From: Flavobacterium kayseriense
GTDB taxonomy: Bacteria > Bacteroidota > Bacteroidia > Flavobacteriales > Flavobacteriaceae
Direction of reading: 5' to 3'
DNA: 64,000 bases
Assembly: GCF_014305095.1 (NCBI RefSeq)
Contig: NZ_JACRUI010000001.1
Span: forward strand, 1,238,744-1,302,743
Shown: in pieces, positions 19,277-27,073 of the stretch
Layout: each line of letters begins with the position of its first letter
Numbering within the stretch: the first letter of the stretch is position 1
Translations under genes and position numbers: made by a program
Notes under the pieces: model-generated
Database searches by the model: none
The model's input: only the letters and a program-made list of their open reading frames with translations
What the model was told of the DNA's origin: nothing

Positions 19277-19726
19277 ATGAGTTTAGCAACAAACATCATG
19301 GATGAGCTTAAAACAGCCATGAGAGCAAAAGATACTGTAGCCTTAGAAGCTCTCAGAGCCATTAAATCAGAATTGCTTTTAGCACAAACCGCTAATGGTT
19401 CAAAAGAAGAAATCTCAGAAGAAGAAGAGGTGAAATTGTTACAAAGATTAGTAAAAACGCGTAAGGAAAGTGCTAGAATCTTTACAGAACAGAATCGTTT
19501 AGACTTAGCTGAACCAGAATTGGCTCAAATAGCAGTAATCGAAAAGTTTTTACCCGCGCAATTGAGCGAGGCAGAAGTAGAAGCAGTGATAGCAAAAATT
19601 ATTACTGAAACAGGTGCGTCAGGAATCGCATCAATGGGAAAAGTAATGGGATTAGCATCAGCTCAACTAGGAGGTACTGCAGAAGGTAAGGTGATTTCTA
19701 CTATTGTAAAAAAATTATTAGTATAA
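19277..19726 (+). CDS. GatB/YqeY domain-containing protein
   Basis: This is a 149-residue YqeY-family protein, similar to the C-terminal tail domain of the GatB subunit of tRNA amidotransferase. The N-terminal stretch DELKTAMRAKDTVALEALRAIKSE and the C-terminal GKVMGLASAQLGGTAEGKVIST are typical. The tail domain in GatB binds tRNA; the role of free-standing YqeY proteins is not settled. It has its own spacer after ftsZ and is followed by an inverted repeat and a tRNA gene. Confidence 0.9.
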   Translation: MSLATNIMDELKTAMRAKDTVALEALRAIKSELLLAQTANGSKEEISEEEEVKLLQRLVKTRKESARIFTEQNRLDLAEPELAQIAVIEKFLPAQLSEAEVEAVIAKIITETGASGIASMGKVMGLASAQLGGTAEGKVISTIVKKLLV

Positions 19727-19740
19727 ATAGAAAAGACCGT

Positions 19741-19788
19741 TAACGGTTTTAGATGCAAATTTAAAAACCGTTAGCAGTCAGTTTTTAT
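19741..19788 (+). terminator. Weak terminator-like inverted repeat after yqeY
   Basis: TAACGGTTTT (19741-19750) pairs with AAAACCGTTA (19764-19773) and a short T5 run follows after about ten bases. It lies between the yqeY stop and the tRNA gene, and may end yqeY transcription or act in tRNA processing. Confidence 0.45.
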
Positions 19789-19790
19789 GG

Positions 19791-19867
19791 GGCTGTGTAG
19801 TTCAACTGGATAGAATATCAGATTTCGACTCTGAGGGTTGCAGGTTCGAACCCTGTCGCGGCCACCA
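19791..19867 (+). tRNA. tRNA-Arg (anticodon TCG)
   Basis: The 77-base sequence folds into a full cloverleaf. The acceptor stem is GGCTGTG with CGCGGCC, the D stem GTTC/GAAT, the anticodon stem TCAGA/TCTGA with loop TTTCGAC, and the T arm has the standard TTCGAAC loop. The 3' CCA is encoded. The anticodon TCG (19825-19827) reads CGA and, with wobble, other CGN arginine codons. Confidence 0.93.
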
Positions 19868-19894
19868 AAGCAAGCTTATAGCTTGCTTTTTTTA
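19868..19894 (+). terminator. Terminator after tRNA-Arg
   Basis: AAGCAAGC (19868-19875) and GCTTGCTT (19881-19888) form an 8-bp stem with loop TTATA, followed by a T run. It begins directly after the CCA end. Confidence 0.88.
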
Positions 19895-19978
19895 TTTAAT
19901 CAAAGTATACTGGTTTCATTTGATATCATACCGTAGTTTTGTAGCCTAGACATCACAATTTTATTTAAGTAATTTATA

Positions 19979-20785
19979 ATGAGTATTATTCAAATTTTGA
20001 TGTTTTCTTTTTTGGGTATACTGCTATTGGTTTATGTTTTTAATCTCATTGTAGAACCTTTATATGTACTGTTTTTTAACAAGCCCATCTACGTTCATTG
20101 GTATCCTAAACCCAACAAGTTAACCACGGAGCAAAGAGAAATTGTAAGTAAGGAATTTTCATTTTACACCAATTTGCCTACAAAATACAAAGCCTATTTT
20201 GAGCATCGTGTAACTGCATTTCTTGCTAATTATCAAATAGTAGGTAAAGATAGTTTTGAGTTAACAGATCGCTCTAAAGTCTTAATAGCATCTACTTATG
20301 TAATGCTTACCTTTGGTATGCGTCGCTACTTAATTACTGTGTTCAATAAAATAGTTGTTTACCCGGAAACGTATTTGTCTCAAATCACAGGCGAATACCA
20401 TAAAGGAGAGTTTAACCCTGGAATGAAAATTATTGTTTTTTCATGGGCTGATTTTGAAGAGGGATATCGCTACGAAAATGATAATTTAAATTTGGGCTTA
20501 CATGAGTTTTCGCATGCCTTGTATTTCCATGGTTTAAAAGGGCGAGATCAAAGTAGTGTGGTGTTCTCAGATGAGTATACAAAATTGCAAAAGTATTTAG
20601 TTGAGCCTAATGTTTTGGCTCAACTTATCGAATCTAATTATTTTAGAATTTATGGGTACACCAACAAAGTAGAATTTTTTGCAGTTGTATTAGAGCACTT
20701 TTTTGAAACGCCTCATGTTTTTAAAAGTGAATTTCCAGAATTATACAAGATTGTTAAAAACATGATCAATCACCGGGATCATTAG
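19979..20785 (+). CDS. M90/MtfA-family zinc metallopeptidase
   Basis: This 268-residue protein has an N-terminal membrane segment (about residues 5-30) followed by a domain with the zinc-binding motif HEFSH at 175-179 in LGLHEFSHALYF. A later Glu in the segment VEFFAVVLEHFFE is a probable third ligand. The pattern, with RVTAFLANYQIVG and ADFEEGYRYENDNLNLGLHE, matches Peptidase_M90 (MtfA, DgsA anti-repressor). In E. coli MtfA responds to Mlc in glucose regulation, but this membrane-anchored version probably has another target. A shared terminator separates it from rpe. Confidence 0.85.
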   Translation: MSIIQILMFSFLGILLLVYVFNLIVEPLYVLFFNKPIYVHWYPKPNKLTTEQREIVSKEFSFYTNLPTKYKAYFEHRVTAFLANYQIVGKDSFELTDRSKVLIASTYVMLTFGMRRYLITVFNKIVVYPETYLSQITGEYHKGEFNPGMKIIVFSWADFEEGYRYENDNLNLGLHEFSHALYFHGLKGRDQSSVVFSDEYTKLQKYLVEPNVLAQLIESNYFRIYGYTNKVEFFAVVLEHFFETPHVFKSEFPELYKIVKNMINHRDH

Positions 20786-20820
20786 GTAGCTATTATGCTA
20801 CGCTGTAAATGTTTGTAATC

Positions 20821-20850
20821 AAAAAAGTCCTGATGATTCAGGACTTTTTT
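20821..20850. terminator. Bidirectional terminator between the M90 peptidase gene and rpe
   Basis: A 13-bp perfect stem (AAAAAAGTCCTGA at 20821-20833, TCAGGACTTTTTT at 20838-20850, loop TGAT) has A and T runs on either side and serves both convergent genes. Confidence 0.92.
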
Positions 20851-20865
20851 GATTTTGTTTGCAAA

Positions 20866-21528
20866 CTATAGTGTGGTTATTCTTTTCAAATCAGCTACAG
20901 TTGCAATTGGATCTGCAGCGCCAAATACATAGCTACCTGCTACCAGTACATCTGCACCGGCTTCGGCAAGTTGTTTGGCATTTTTATTCGTTACGCCTCC
21001 ATCTATTTCTATTAAGGTGGTAGCGCCTTTTCTTTCAATTAGTGCTTTTAATTTTTTTACTTTATCGTAGGTGTTTTCAATAAACGATTGTCCGCCAAAT
21101 CCTGGGTTAACGCTCATCACGCATACCAAATCAATATCATTGATTACATCTTCTAACAAATCTACATTCGTATGGGGGTTTAATGCTACTCCCGCTTTCA
21201 TTCCTTCGGATTTAATGGCTTGCAGGGTTCTGTGTAGGTGCGTACAAGCTTCGTAATGCACGCTTAGAATGTTTGCTCCCAATGCTGCAAATGTTTTAAT
21301 ATAACGGTCGGGATCAACAATCATTAAGTGAACATCGATTGTTTTCTTGGCATGCTTATTAATCGCTTCTAAAACTGGCATTCCGTAAGAAATATTAGGA
21401 ACAAAAACGCCGTCCATAATATCAATGTGAAACCAATCGGCTTCGCTAGCATTGATCATTTCGATATCACGTTGTAGGTTTCCAAAATCGGCTGCTAATA
21501 CGGATGGAGCAATAAGTGTATTTTTCAT
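20866..21528 (-). CDS. rpe: Ribulose-phosphate 3-epimerase
   Basis: This 220-residue TIM-barrel enzyme interconverts ribulose 5-phosphate and xylulose 5-phosphate in the pentose phosphate pathway. Diagnostic segments are APSVLAADFGNL, HIDIMDGVFVPNISYG, DVHLMIVDPDRYI, VMSVNPGFGGQSF and EIDGGVTNKN, which include the metal-binding His and Asp residues. Length is normal. The gene stands alone, with a terminator downstream and a -7 element 53 bases upstream. Confidence 0.96.
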   Translation of the reverse strand: MKNTLIAPSVLAADFGNLQRDIEMINASEADWFHIDIMDGVFVPNISYGMPVLEAINKHAKKTIDVHLMIVDPDRYIKTFAALGANILSVHYEACTHLHRTLQAIKSEGMKAGVALNPHTNVDLLEDVINDIDLVCVMSVNPGFGGQSFIENTYDKVKKLKALIERKGATTLIEIDGGVTNKNAKQLAEAGADVLVAGSYVFGAADPIATVADLKRITTL

Positions 21529-21580
21529 GTTGTAGTTGTTTAACCTGCATCTAATACAGGATCTTGAGTTGTAGTTTTTG

Positions 21581-21588
21581 CAAAATTA
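21581..21588 (-). promoter_or_regulatory. Putative -7 element of the rpe promoter
   Basis: On the minus strand this reads TAATTTTG, a match to TAnnTTTG, 53 bases before the rpe start codon. No convincing TTG -33 element is seen. Confidence 0.4.
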
Positions 21589-21639
21589 GCGTATTTAAAA
21601 CGATTGCGAAAGTTTTTTTTACCAGACCGTTCTATTGTA

Positions 21640-21696
21640 GTAGTGAGTAGTGAGAGTTGAAAGGTGAGTAGTTAGAAGTGAGAAGTGAGAAGTGAA
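21640..21696. repeat. Degenerate GTGAGAA heptamer repeats
   Basis: A stretch of short tandem units starts as degenerate GTGAGTA/GTGAGAG copies and ends with three near-perfect AGAAGTG units (21674-21694). It is simple-sequence DNA in the rpe-rpoD spacer, with no coding potential on either strand. Confidence 0.7.
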
Positions 21697-21734
21697 TGCA
21701 ATTCATATTAAAAAAGTAAACCTCCAGACCCTAG

Positions 21735-21800
21735 ACTGTATGTCGAACGGAGCGAAGCTAAACCCTATCCGCCGCGGCGGAGAACAGACCGAGAGTTTTA
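21735..21800. repeat. GC-rich intergenic patch with a CCGCCGCGGCGG palindrome
   Basis: This segment is much richer in G and C than its surroundings. It contains the motif GTCGAACGGAGCGAAG (21742-21757) and the perfect palindrome CCGCCGCGGCGG (21769-21780). It resembles the dispersed GGAACGAAGCAATC-type patches seen elsewhere in this window (groES-groEL spacer). No gene is visible. I read it as the remnant of a dispersed repeat. Confidence 0.45.
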
Positions 21801-21804
21801 CTCA

Positions 21805-21835
21805 TAAAAAGTAAAACTCCGGTAATCAGCCGGAG
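21805..21835 (-). terminator. Secondary hairpin downstream of rpoD
   Basis: AAACTCCGG and CCGGAGTTT form a 9-bp stem around the loop TAATCAG. It lies beyond the main rpoD hairpin and may act as a backup terminator for rpoD read-through. Confidence 0.6.
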
Positions 21836-21891
21836 TTTCAATCATCAATCAAAAAACGAACAGTTAATCAGACTGTTGTTTAGGTTTAGCC

Positions 21892-21941
21892 GAAAGTCAA
21901 ATGTCTTAAAGTAATTTTACACCTTAAGACATTTGACTTTC
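21892..21941 (-). terminator. Long hairpin terminator of rpoD
   Basis: An 18-bp perfect inverted repeat (21892-21909 and 21924-21941) lies 16 bases past the rpoD stop codon. The stem is unusually long but lacks a strong T run on the minus strand, so it could also stabilise the rpoD mRNA 3' end. Confidence 0.7.
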
Positions 21942-21956
21942 TAACTTTAGGACTAA

Positions 21957-22820
21957 TTATCCTAAATATGTTTTTAATATTTTACTTCTAGAAGTATGTT
22001 TTAATCTACGGATAGCTTTTTCTTTAATCTGACGTACACGCTCACGTGTTAGGTCAAAAGTTTCGCCTATTTCCTCCAATGTCATTGGGTGTTGATCACC
22101 AAGACCAAAATACAAACGAACTACATCAGCCTCACGAGGAGTCAATGTTTCAAGTGAACGCTCGATTTCAGTACGCAATGATTCGTGGATTAACTCTCTA
22201 TCTGGATTTGGAGACTCACCAGAACGTAAAACGTCATATAGGTTAGAGTCTTCTCCTTCAACAAGAGGGGCATCCATCGATAAGTGACGACCAGAGTTTT
22301 TCATAGACTCTTTTACATCATTTACCGTCATGTCAAGTTCCTTAGCAATTTCCTCAGCAGATGGCGGGCGCTCATTAGATTGCTCTAATAACGCATACAT
22401 TTTGTTGATTTTATTGATAGAACCAATTTTGTTCAATGGTAAGCGTACAATACGAGATTGCTCAGCAAGTGCTTGCAAAATCGATTGACGAATCCACCAG
22501 ACAGCGTACGAAATGAATTTGAACCCACGCGTTTCATCAAAACGTTGTGCTGCTTTTATAAGTCCAAGGTTTCCTTCGTTAATTAAATCGGGAAGAGTTA
22601 ATCCTTGATTTTGATATTGTTTTGCTACCGATACTACGAAACGTAGGTTGGCTTTTGTTAATTTTTCTAAGGCTTTTTGATCCCCAGCTTTAATTTTTTG
22701 AGCTAATTCTACTTCTTCATCAGCGGTAATAAGATCAACTTTTCCAATTTCTTGTAAATATTTGTCTAATGATGCAGTTTCACGATTCGTTACCTGCTTG
22801 GTGATTTTTAGTTGTCTCAT
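21957..22820 (-). CDS. rpoD: Primary sigma factor RpoD (Bacteroidetes type)
   Basis: This 287-residue sigma-70 factor is short because it lacks the long N-terminal region 1.1 and the non-conserved insert of E. coli RpoD, as is normal in Bacteroidetes. Region 1.2 ([16 protein letters not shown]), region 2 ([38 protein letters not shown] without a break), region 3 and the region 4 helix-turn-helix ([26 protein letters not shown]) are all present. This protein would read the TTG/TAnnTTTG promoters found across the window. Spacers of 428 and 524 bases flank the gene. Confidence 0.95.
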   Translation of the reverse strand: MRQLKITKQVTNRETASLDKYLQEIGKVDLITADEEVELAQKIKAGDQKALEKLTKANLRFVVSVAKQYQNQGLTLPDLINEGNLGLIKAAQRFDETRGFKFISYAVWWIRQSILQALAEQSRIVRLPLNKIGSINKINKMYALLEQSNERPPSAEEIAKELDMTVNDVKESMKNSGRHLSMDAPLVEGEDSNLYDVLRSGESPNPDRELIHESLRTEIERSLETLTPREADVVRLYFGLGDQHPMTLEEIGETFDLTRERVRQIKEKAIRRLKHTSRSKILKTYLG

Positions 22821-22936
22821 GTTTTTGTCTCCTCTAATTTTAAGTGTACTGACTGTTATACGTACGAAGATGTTTAAAAGTTACAAAAAATTAGCAAATA
22901 ATTTATTTTAGTTGAATTCTAAGGTAATTTAATAGT

Positions 22937-23017
22937 GGGCATTGCCTTCGGCCCGGGCTGTCTGCTCTATCTTTTATTCCATTTCATTCCATTAAAGGAT
23001 GCCGCGTCCATCCCTAA
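22937..23017 (-). repeat. Dispersed GGGATRG...AGCCCG intergenic element, copy 1
   Basis: On the minus strand the element runs from ATTAGGGATGGACGCGGCAT through a variable middle to GATAGAGCAGACAGCCCGGG. The GGGAT(A/G)G...AGCCCG(A/G) frame is shared with the copy at 23153-23202 on the other strand. No coding potential is seen. I know such elements as common intergenic repeats in Flavobacterium, but this is from memory. Confidence 0.5.
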
Positions 23018-23130
23018 TGCAAACAAAAGTCCTGTTTCAAATAAATGATACGTGATTTTAGTTAATTAACCCCTTAGTAAACTAAGATGTGTTTACTCTT
23101 TTTTTTGCTTCTCGAGGAGGTTTAGCAATA
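23007..23130 (-). pseudogene. Decayed duplicate of the pnp 3' end and terminator
   Basis: This segment aligns with 23259-23382 at a constant offset of 252 bases. By hand count about 72 of the first 90 bases from 23021 match. It includes a damaged copy of the pnp terminator hairpin, the TTAGTAAACTAAGAT downstream segment, and the reverse complement of the last codons of pnp up to the stop. It cannot be expressed as a protein. It is best explained as a tandem duplication of the pnp tail that has since drifted. Confidence 0.75.
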
Positions 23131-23152
23131 TTCGTTTGGATGATACGAGTGC

Positions 23153-23202
23153 GCATGAGGGATAGTAGCGAGCTACCGGAGTAGCTCGGATAGCCCGACG
23201 GC
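23153..23202 (+). repeat. Dispersed GGGATRG...AGCCCG intergenic element, copy 2
   Basis: The element starts CATGAGGGATAGTAGC, contains a perfect 7-bp hairpin (GAGCTAC 23170-23176, GTAGCTC 23181-23187, loop CGGA) and ends GGATAGCCCGACGGC. It is inverted relative to the copy at 22937-23017. Together with the pnp-tail duplicate, these elements fill the 22821-23344 spacer, in which I see no gene. Confidence 0.5.
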
Positions 23203-23278
23203 AGTAGAAGAAGGGTGACTACCAAGCTGCTGAATTTAGCCCCTTTTTTCTACTGGCGGCATGCCCAAATAAAAACAA

Positions 23279-23313
23279 AAATCCCGTTTCAAATTCATGA
23301 AACGGGACTTTTT
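23279..23313 (-). terminator. Terminator of pnp
   Basis: TCCCGTTTCA (23282-23291) and TGAAACGGGA (23298-23307) form a 10-bp perfect stem. On the minus strand it is followed by a T-rich run, placing it about 35 bases past the pnp stop. Confidence 0.88.
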
Positions 23314-23344
23314 ATAAATAAACCTTTAGTAAACTAAGATCTGA

Positions 23345-25486
23345 TTACTCTTTTCTTTCCTCACGTGGAGGTCTTGGTAAAAGTGCTTTTCTTGACACTT
23401 TTTCTTTTCTAGTTTTAGGATCCATACCTAAGTATTTCACTTCAAAAACGTCACCCATGTTCACTACATCCGAAACGTTTTCTGTGCGTTCCCACGCTAA
23501 CTCAGATACGTGTAATAAAACTTCGTTTCCTGGAGCTGATGTATATTCTACAACGGCACCAAAATCTAGCATTTTGATTACTTTCACTTCGTAAGACTCA
23601 TTCATTTGAGGCTTGAAAGTGATTGATTTAATTTTAGCCAATACTGCTTCAATTCCAGCAGGATCAGTTCCTAAAATTTCAATAACTCCTTCTTCAGTAA
23701 TAGGATCTTCATTTATAACAATTGTAGTTCCTGTAGCTTTTTGTAATTCTTGAATCACTTTTCCACCAGGTCCTATCAATGCTCCAATGAAAGCATTAGG
23801 GATTCTTCTTGTAATAATTTTTGGAGCGTAAGTTTTAACATCTTCTTTTGGAGTTGCTAAAGTTTCGATTAGTTTTCCAAGGATATGCAAACGACCATCA
23901 CGAGCTTGCGCTAATGCTGCTTCCATAATCTCATATTTCAAACCATCAATCTTGATGTCCATTTGACAAGCTGTAATACCTACAGATGTTCCAGTTACTT
24001 TAAAGTCCATATCTCCTAAGTGATCTTCATCACCAAGAATATCAGACAATACAGCGTAACGATCACCATCAGTAATCAATCCCATTGCAATTCCAGATAC
24101 TGGACGAATCATTTGAATACCAGCATCCATTAATGATAATGTTCCAGCACAAACTGTTGCCATAGAAGATGAACCGTTTGATTCTAATACTTCAGATACT
24201 ACACGAATTGTGTAAGGACAATCAGCAGGAATCATATTTTTCAACGCTCTTTGAGCTAAGTTTCCGTGACCTACTTCTCTTCTAGAAGTTCCTCTTAAGG
24301 GACGAGCTTCACCAGTTGAGAAAGGAGGGAAGTTATAGTGCAAGTAGAATTTTTCTTCGCCTTGCTCTGATGGAGAATCGATTTGGTTTGCTTCTCTAGA
24401 AGTTCCTAAAGTTGCAGTTGCCAATGCTTGAGTTTCTCCACGTGTAAACAATGCTGATCCGTGTACAGATGGTAAGTAATCTACTTCACACCAGATATCT
24501 CTGATTTCTGTAGTTTTTCTACCGTCTAAACGAGTTCCTAAATCTAAGGTTACGTTACGAACTGCTTCTTTGTTTGTTTTCTTGAAGTATTTAGAAACTA
24601 AATCTCCGTCTGCTGCCAATTCTTCTTCAGTAAACAACGCTTTTACTTCGTCTTTTACTGCTTCAAATGCTGCTGTACGTTCTTGTTTAGAAGAACCTTT
24701 GCTAGCAATAGCGTATATTTTATCGTAAGATGCTGCTTTTACTTTAGCATAAATTGCTTCATCTTCTCTTTCTCCTTCGTATGTACGAACTTCTTTTTTA
24801 CCAAAAGCAGCTTGCAAACGCAATTGAGCCGAGATTTGGTTTTTGATGTGTTCGTGAGCAAATTTAATTGCTTCTAACATTTCAGCTTCTGAAATTTCTT
24901 TCATCTCACCTTCTACCATTGCGATAGAATCCATAGAAGCTCCAATCATCATATCGATGTCAGATAATGCTAATTGTGCACGGCTTGGGTTGATAATGAA
25001 TTTTCCGTCGACACGACCTACTCTTGCTTCAGAGATTAATGTTTCGAAAGGAATGTCAGAAAGTGCTAATGCTGCTGACGCTGCTAAACCTGCTAACGCA
25101 TCTGGCATAACATCTTCGTCATAAGACATTAACTGAATCATAACTTGCACTTCTGCATGGTAATCATCTGGGAAAAGTGGACGCAATACACGGTCAACTA
25201 AACGCATTGTTAATACTTCGCTATCGCTTGGACGCGCTTCTCTTTTGAAGAAACCTCCAGGGAAACGACCTGCTGCTGCAAATTTCTCACGGTAATCTAC
25301 CGTCAAAGGTAAAAAGTCAATACCAGGACTTGCTTTTCTTGATGATACAACTGTTCCTAAGATTACAGTTTTACCAATTCTTACTACTACAGATCCATCA
25401 GCTTGTTTAGCTAAACGACCTGTCTCGATTGTGATGTTTCTGCCATCACCTAAATCGATACTTTCTACAAATAATTGTGGAATCAT
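23345..25486 (-). CDS. pnp: Polyribonucleotide nucleotidyltransferase (PNPase)
   Basis: This 713-residue 3'-5' exoribonuclease is phosphorolytic and takes part in mRNA decay in the cytoplasm. The order is a first RNase PH domain ([31 protein letters not shown]), a helical linker, a second RNase PH domain ([28 protein letters not shown]), a KH domain ([17 protein letters not shown]) and an S1 domain ([17 protein letters not shown]). The length is standard. It lies downstream of rpsO, the usual neighbour, with a 236-base spacer that holds two hairpins. Confidence 0.97.
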   Translation of the reverse strand: MIPQLFVESIDLGDGRNITIETGRLAKQADGSVVVRIGKTVILGTVVSSRKASPGIDFLPLTVDYREKFAAAGRFPGGFFKREARPSDSEVLTMRLVDRVLRPLFPDDYHAEVQVMIQLMSYDEDVMPDALAGLAASAALALSDIPFETLISEARVGRVDGKFIINPSRAQLALSDIDMMIGASMDSIAMVEGEMKEISEAEMLEAIKFAHEHIKNQISAQLRLQAAFGKKEVRTYEGEREDEAIYAKVKAASYDKIYAIASKGSSKQERTAAFEAVKDEVKALFTEEELAADGDLVSKYFKKTNKEAVRNVTLDLGTRLDGRKTTEIRDIWCEVDYLPSVHGSALFTRGETQALATATLGTSREANQIDSPSEQGEEKFYLHYNFPPFSTGEARPLRGTSRREVGHGNLAQRALKNMIPADCPYTIRVVSEVLESNGSSSMATVCAGTLSLMDAGIQMIRPVSGIAMGLITDGDRYAVLSDILGDEDHLGDMDFKVTGTSVGITACQMDIKIDGLKYEIMEAALAQARDGRLHILGKLIETLATPKEDVKTYAPKIITRRIPNAFIGALIGPGGKVIQELQKATGTTIVINEDPITEEGVIEILGTDPAGIEAVLAKIKSITFKPQMNESYEVKVIKMLDFGAVVEYTSAPGNEVLLHVSELAWERTENVSDVVNMGDVFEVKYLGMDPKTRKEKVSRKALLPRPPREERKE

Positions 25487-25588
25487 AAATTTAATTCTAT
25501 AAGTTAAACATGGGTTCTAGTTGTGTTGTAGTTGTTGTGTGCGTAGTTAATGCCTAAAACCCAATGAAAAACCAAACTTTTTTTATTT

Positions 25589-25609
25589 GCCATTACTTCG
25601 TGTAATGGC
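25589..25609. promoter_or_regulatory. Hairpin in the pnp leader region
   Basis: GCCATTAC (25589-25596) and GTAATGGC (25602-25609) form an 8-bp perfect stem with a 5-base loop, about 100 bases upstream of pnp. A T run follows on the plus strand only, so it is not an obvious terminator for the rpsO-pnp direction. It could be a leader structure of pnp mRNA; E. coli pnp is autoregulated through a leader hairpin, but similarity is not shown. Confidence 0.4.
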
Positions 25610-25685
25610 TTTTTGTTATTTTACCCTTTGTAATGCCTTTTCGATAAAGGAATTAAATACTTAGTAAAACAGGGAACTTTAAAAA

Positions 25686-25716
25686 CAAAAAGAGGCACTT
25701 ACGCACCTCTTTTTTA
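25686..25716 (-). terminator. Terminator of rpsO
   Basis: AAAAAGAGG and CCTCTTTTT form a 9-bp stem just after the rpsO stop codon, with a T run on the minus strand. Some read-through into pnp is possible. Confidence 0.8.
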
Positions 25717-25722
25717 TATTGA

Positions 25723-25989
25723 TTATTTTCTGATATTCAATACTTTGATAATCTCACGATATCTGTTAATCTCTTTCTTTTTCAAGTAATCCAAAAGTGA
25801 TCTTCTTTTACCTACTAACAATACTAATGAACGCTCTGTATTATAATCGTGACGATTTTTTTTCAAGTGCTCAGTTAGGTGACTGATTCTGAAAGTAAAC
25901 AAAGCGATTTGTGCTTCAGCTTTTCCAGTGTTAGTTTTTTCTCCGTGTTGTGCGAAGATTTCTTCTTTAATCTCTTTAGTTAAATACAT
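25723..25989 (-). CDS. rpsO: 30S ribosomal protein S15
   Basis: This 88-residue S15 binds the central domain of 16S rRNA early in 30S assembly. The helices are recognised by TGKAEAQIALFTFRISHLTEHLKK and the conserved end RRSLLDYLKKKEINRYREII, with the loop SLVLLVGKRR between. It has its own promoter and terminator and lies upstream of pnp, as in many bacteria. Confidence 0.97.
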   Translation of the reverse strand: MYLTKEIKEEIFAQHGEKTNTGKAEAQIALFTFRISHLTEHLKKNRHDYNTERSLVLLVGKRRSLLDYLKKKEINRYREIIKVLNIRK

Positions 25990-26045
25990 TCCAATATTTG
26001 TTTAATGATTTTTATGTATGTCTAGCATCTATTGTTAGACGGGTG

Positions 26046-26075
26046 CAAAGATACTATTTATTTCTTATCAGACAA
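26046..26075 (-). promoter_or_regulatory. rpsO promoter (TTG and TATCTTTG)
   Basis: On the minus strand TTG (26073-26075) is followed after 19 bases by TATCTTTG (26046-26053), matching both the -33 and -7 elements of the Bacteroidetes promoter. Transcription would start near 26040. The leader then contains a small inverted repeat (GTCTA...TAGAC, 26019-26039) that could be a site of S15 autoregulation. Confidence 0.75.
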
Positions 26076-26094
26076 GTATATTTATTTAAATAGA

Positions 26095-27036
26095 TTACCA
26101 TAATACAATTGGAATTGTATGTTGTACTTTGTATGGTATTCCCATTGATTTAGCCGGAATCCATTTAGGGTATTTGGATAAAACTTTAACTACCTCTTCA
26201 TTCATTCCGTATCCAATGCCTTTTATCACTTTAATGTTAGTGATTCTTCCATCTTTCTCAATAGTGAATTCTAGTACTATCCTACCTGACAAATTGATCA
26301 AGTTAGAATTATCGGTCCTTTTGATGTTTGATGCTAAGTAATTAGTAAAATGACTCATTCCTTTTGCAGGGATTGGTCGTGTTTGGAATTCTGTATAATT
26401 GTATTTCGTATCAGTCGAGTCTATACTTGTTCCGCTTTGAAACTGTCCAGATTTATAGATTTCCGTGAATTTAATGTTGTTTTTTTTACCTGTCCAAACG
26501 CTGTCACGCAATCCATTTACTATTTTACCAAAAAGTTGATTGTCCTTCTCTTCTAACGTATAGAGACCATTACCATCTATTACTCTGTGGTTTTTATTTT
26601 TATCCCAAAATTGATTGATTTTGTAGAGATTTTTTCTTTCTATTGGCTGATAAATATATTCCGCTTCTTGTTTTTTATTACCATCTTCATACCAAGAAAA
26701 TTCTTTACCCTCAACGAATCCTTGTTTGTAAGTTGTCATAAGGTTTTTTATACCATTCTCATCAAAAAAAATAAAAAGCCCCTCTCTTTTTAATATATCT
26801 TTATCTGTCGAAGTTCCAGTCATACGCAGTACTCCTGATTTGTAGTAATCATTAATCACGTATAACTCTTTTTCAGTCCCATAGTCCCTAACAATTCGGT
26901 AGTAGTTATAATCTTCTTCTGTAGAGGTTTGACCTTGAGAGTCTAAATAAAACATTTTGCTGACAATTTTTGATGTTTGTGCAAATGAAAGTAGAGGAAG
27001 GAAAATAAAGACTGCTTTAAAAATATTTTTTATCAT
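26095..27036 (-). CDS. Exported protein with MORN-like repeats and a TonB C-terminal domain
   Basis: This 313-residue protein starts MIKNIFKAVFIFLPLLSFAQ, a type I signal peptide; this start at 27036 avoids overlap with the preceding gene, which the longer frame from 27090 would cause. The middle (about 50-190) has repeats such as EDGNKKQEAEYIY and GVLRMTGTSTD, typical of antitoxin/MORN-like YwqK repeats. The last 70 residues (ISGRIVLEFTIEKDGRITNI-like, then KWIPAKSMGIPYKVQHTIPI) form a TonB_C domain. Unlike classical TonB it has no N-terminal membrane anchor or proline-rich linker. It is probably periplasmic, with an unknown partner. Confidence 0.75.
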   Translation of the reverse strand: MIKNIFKAVFIFLPLLSFAQTSKIVSKMFYLDSQGQTSTEEDYNYYRIVRDYGTEKELYVINDYYKSGVLRMTGTSTDKDILKREGLFIFFDENGIKNLMTTYKQGFVEGKEFSWYEDGNKKQEAEYIYQPIERKNLYKINQFWDKNKNHRVIDGNGLYTLEEKDNQLFGKIVNGLRDSVWTGKKNNIKFTEIYKSGQFQSGTSIDSTDTKYNYTEFQTRPIPAKGMSHFTNYLASNIKRTDNSNLINLSGRIVLEFTIEKDGRITNIKVIKGIGYGMNEEVVKVLSKYPKWIPAKSMGIPYKVQHTIPIVLW

Positions 27037-27073
27037 AATTTGATAGTTAAAAAACATTGATGGTATAAATATT

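Noticed and set aside
21640..21696. CRISPR-like array in the heptamer repeats
   Set aside because: Units are seven bases with no unique spacers; it is simple tandem sequence. No cas genes are present.
22821..23344. Remnant of an insertion sequence next to rpoD
   Set aside because: No transposase fragment can be read in any frame; the content is explained by dispersed repeats and a pnp-tail duplicate.
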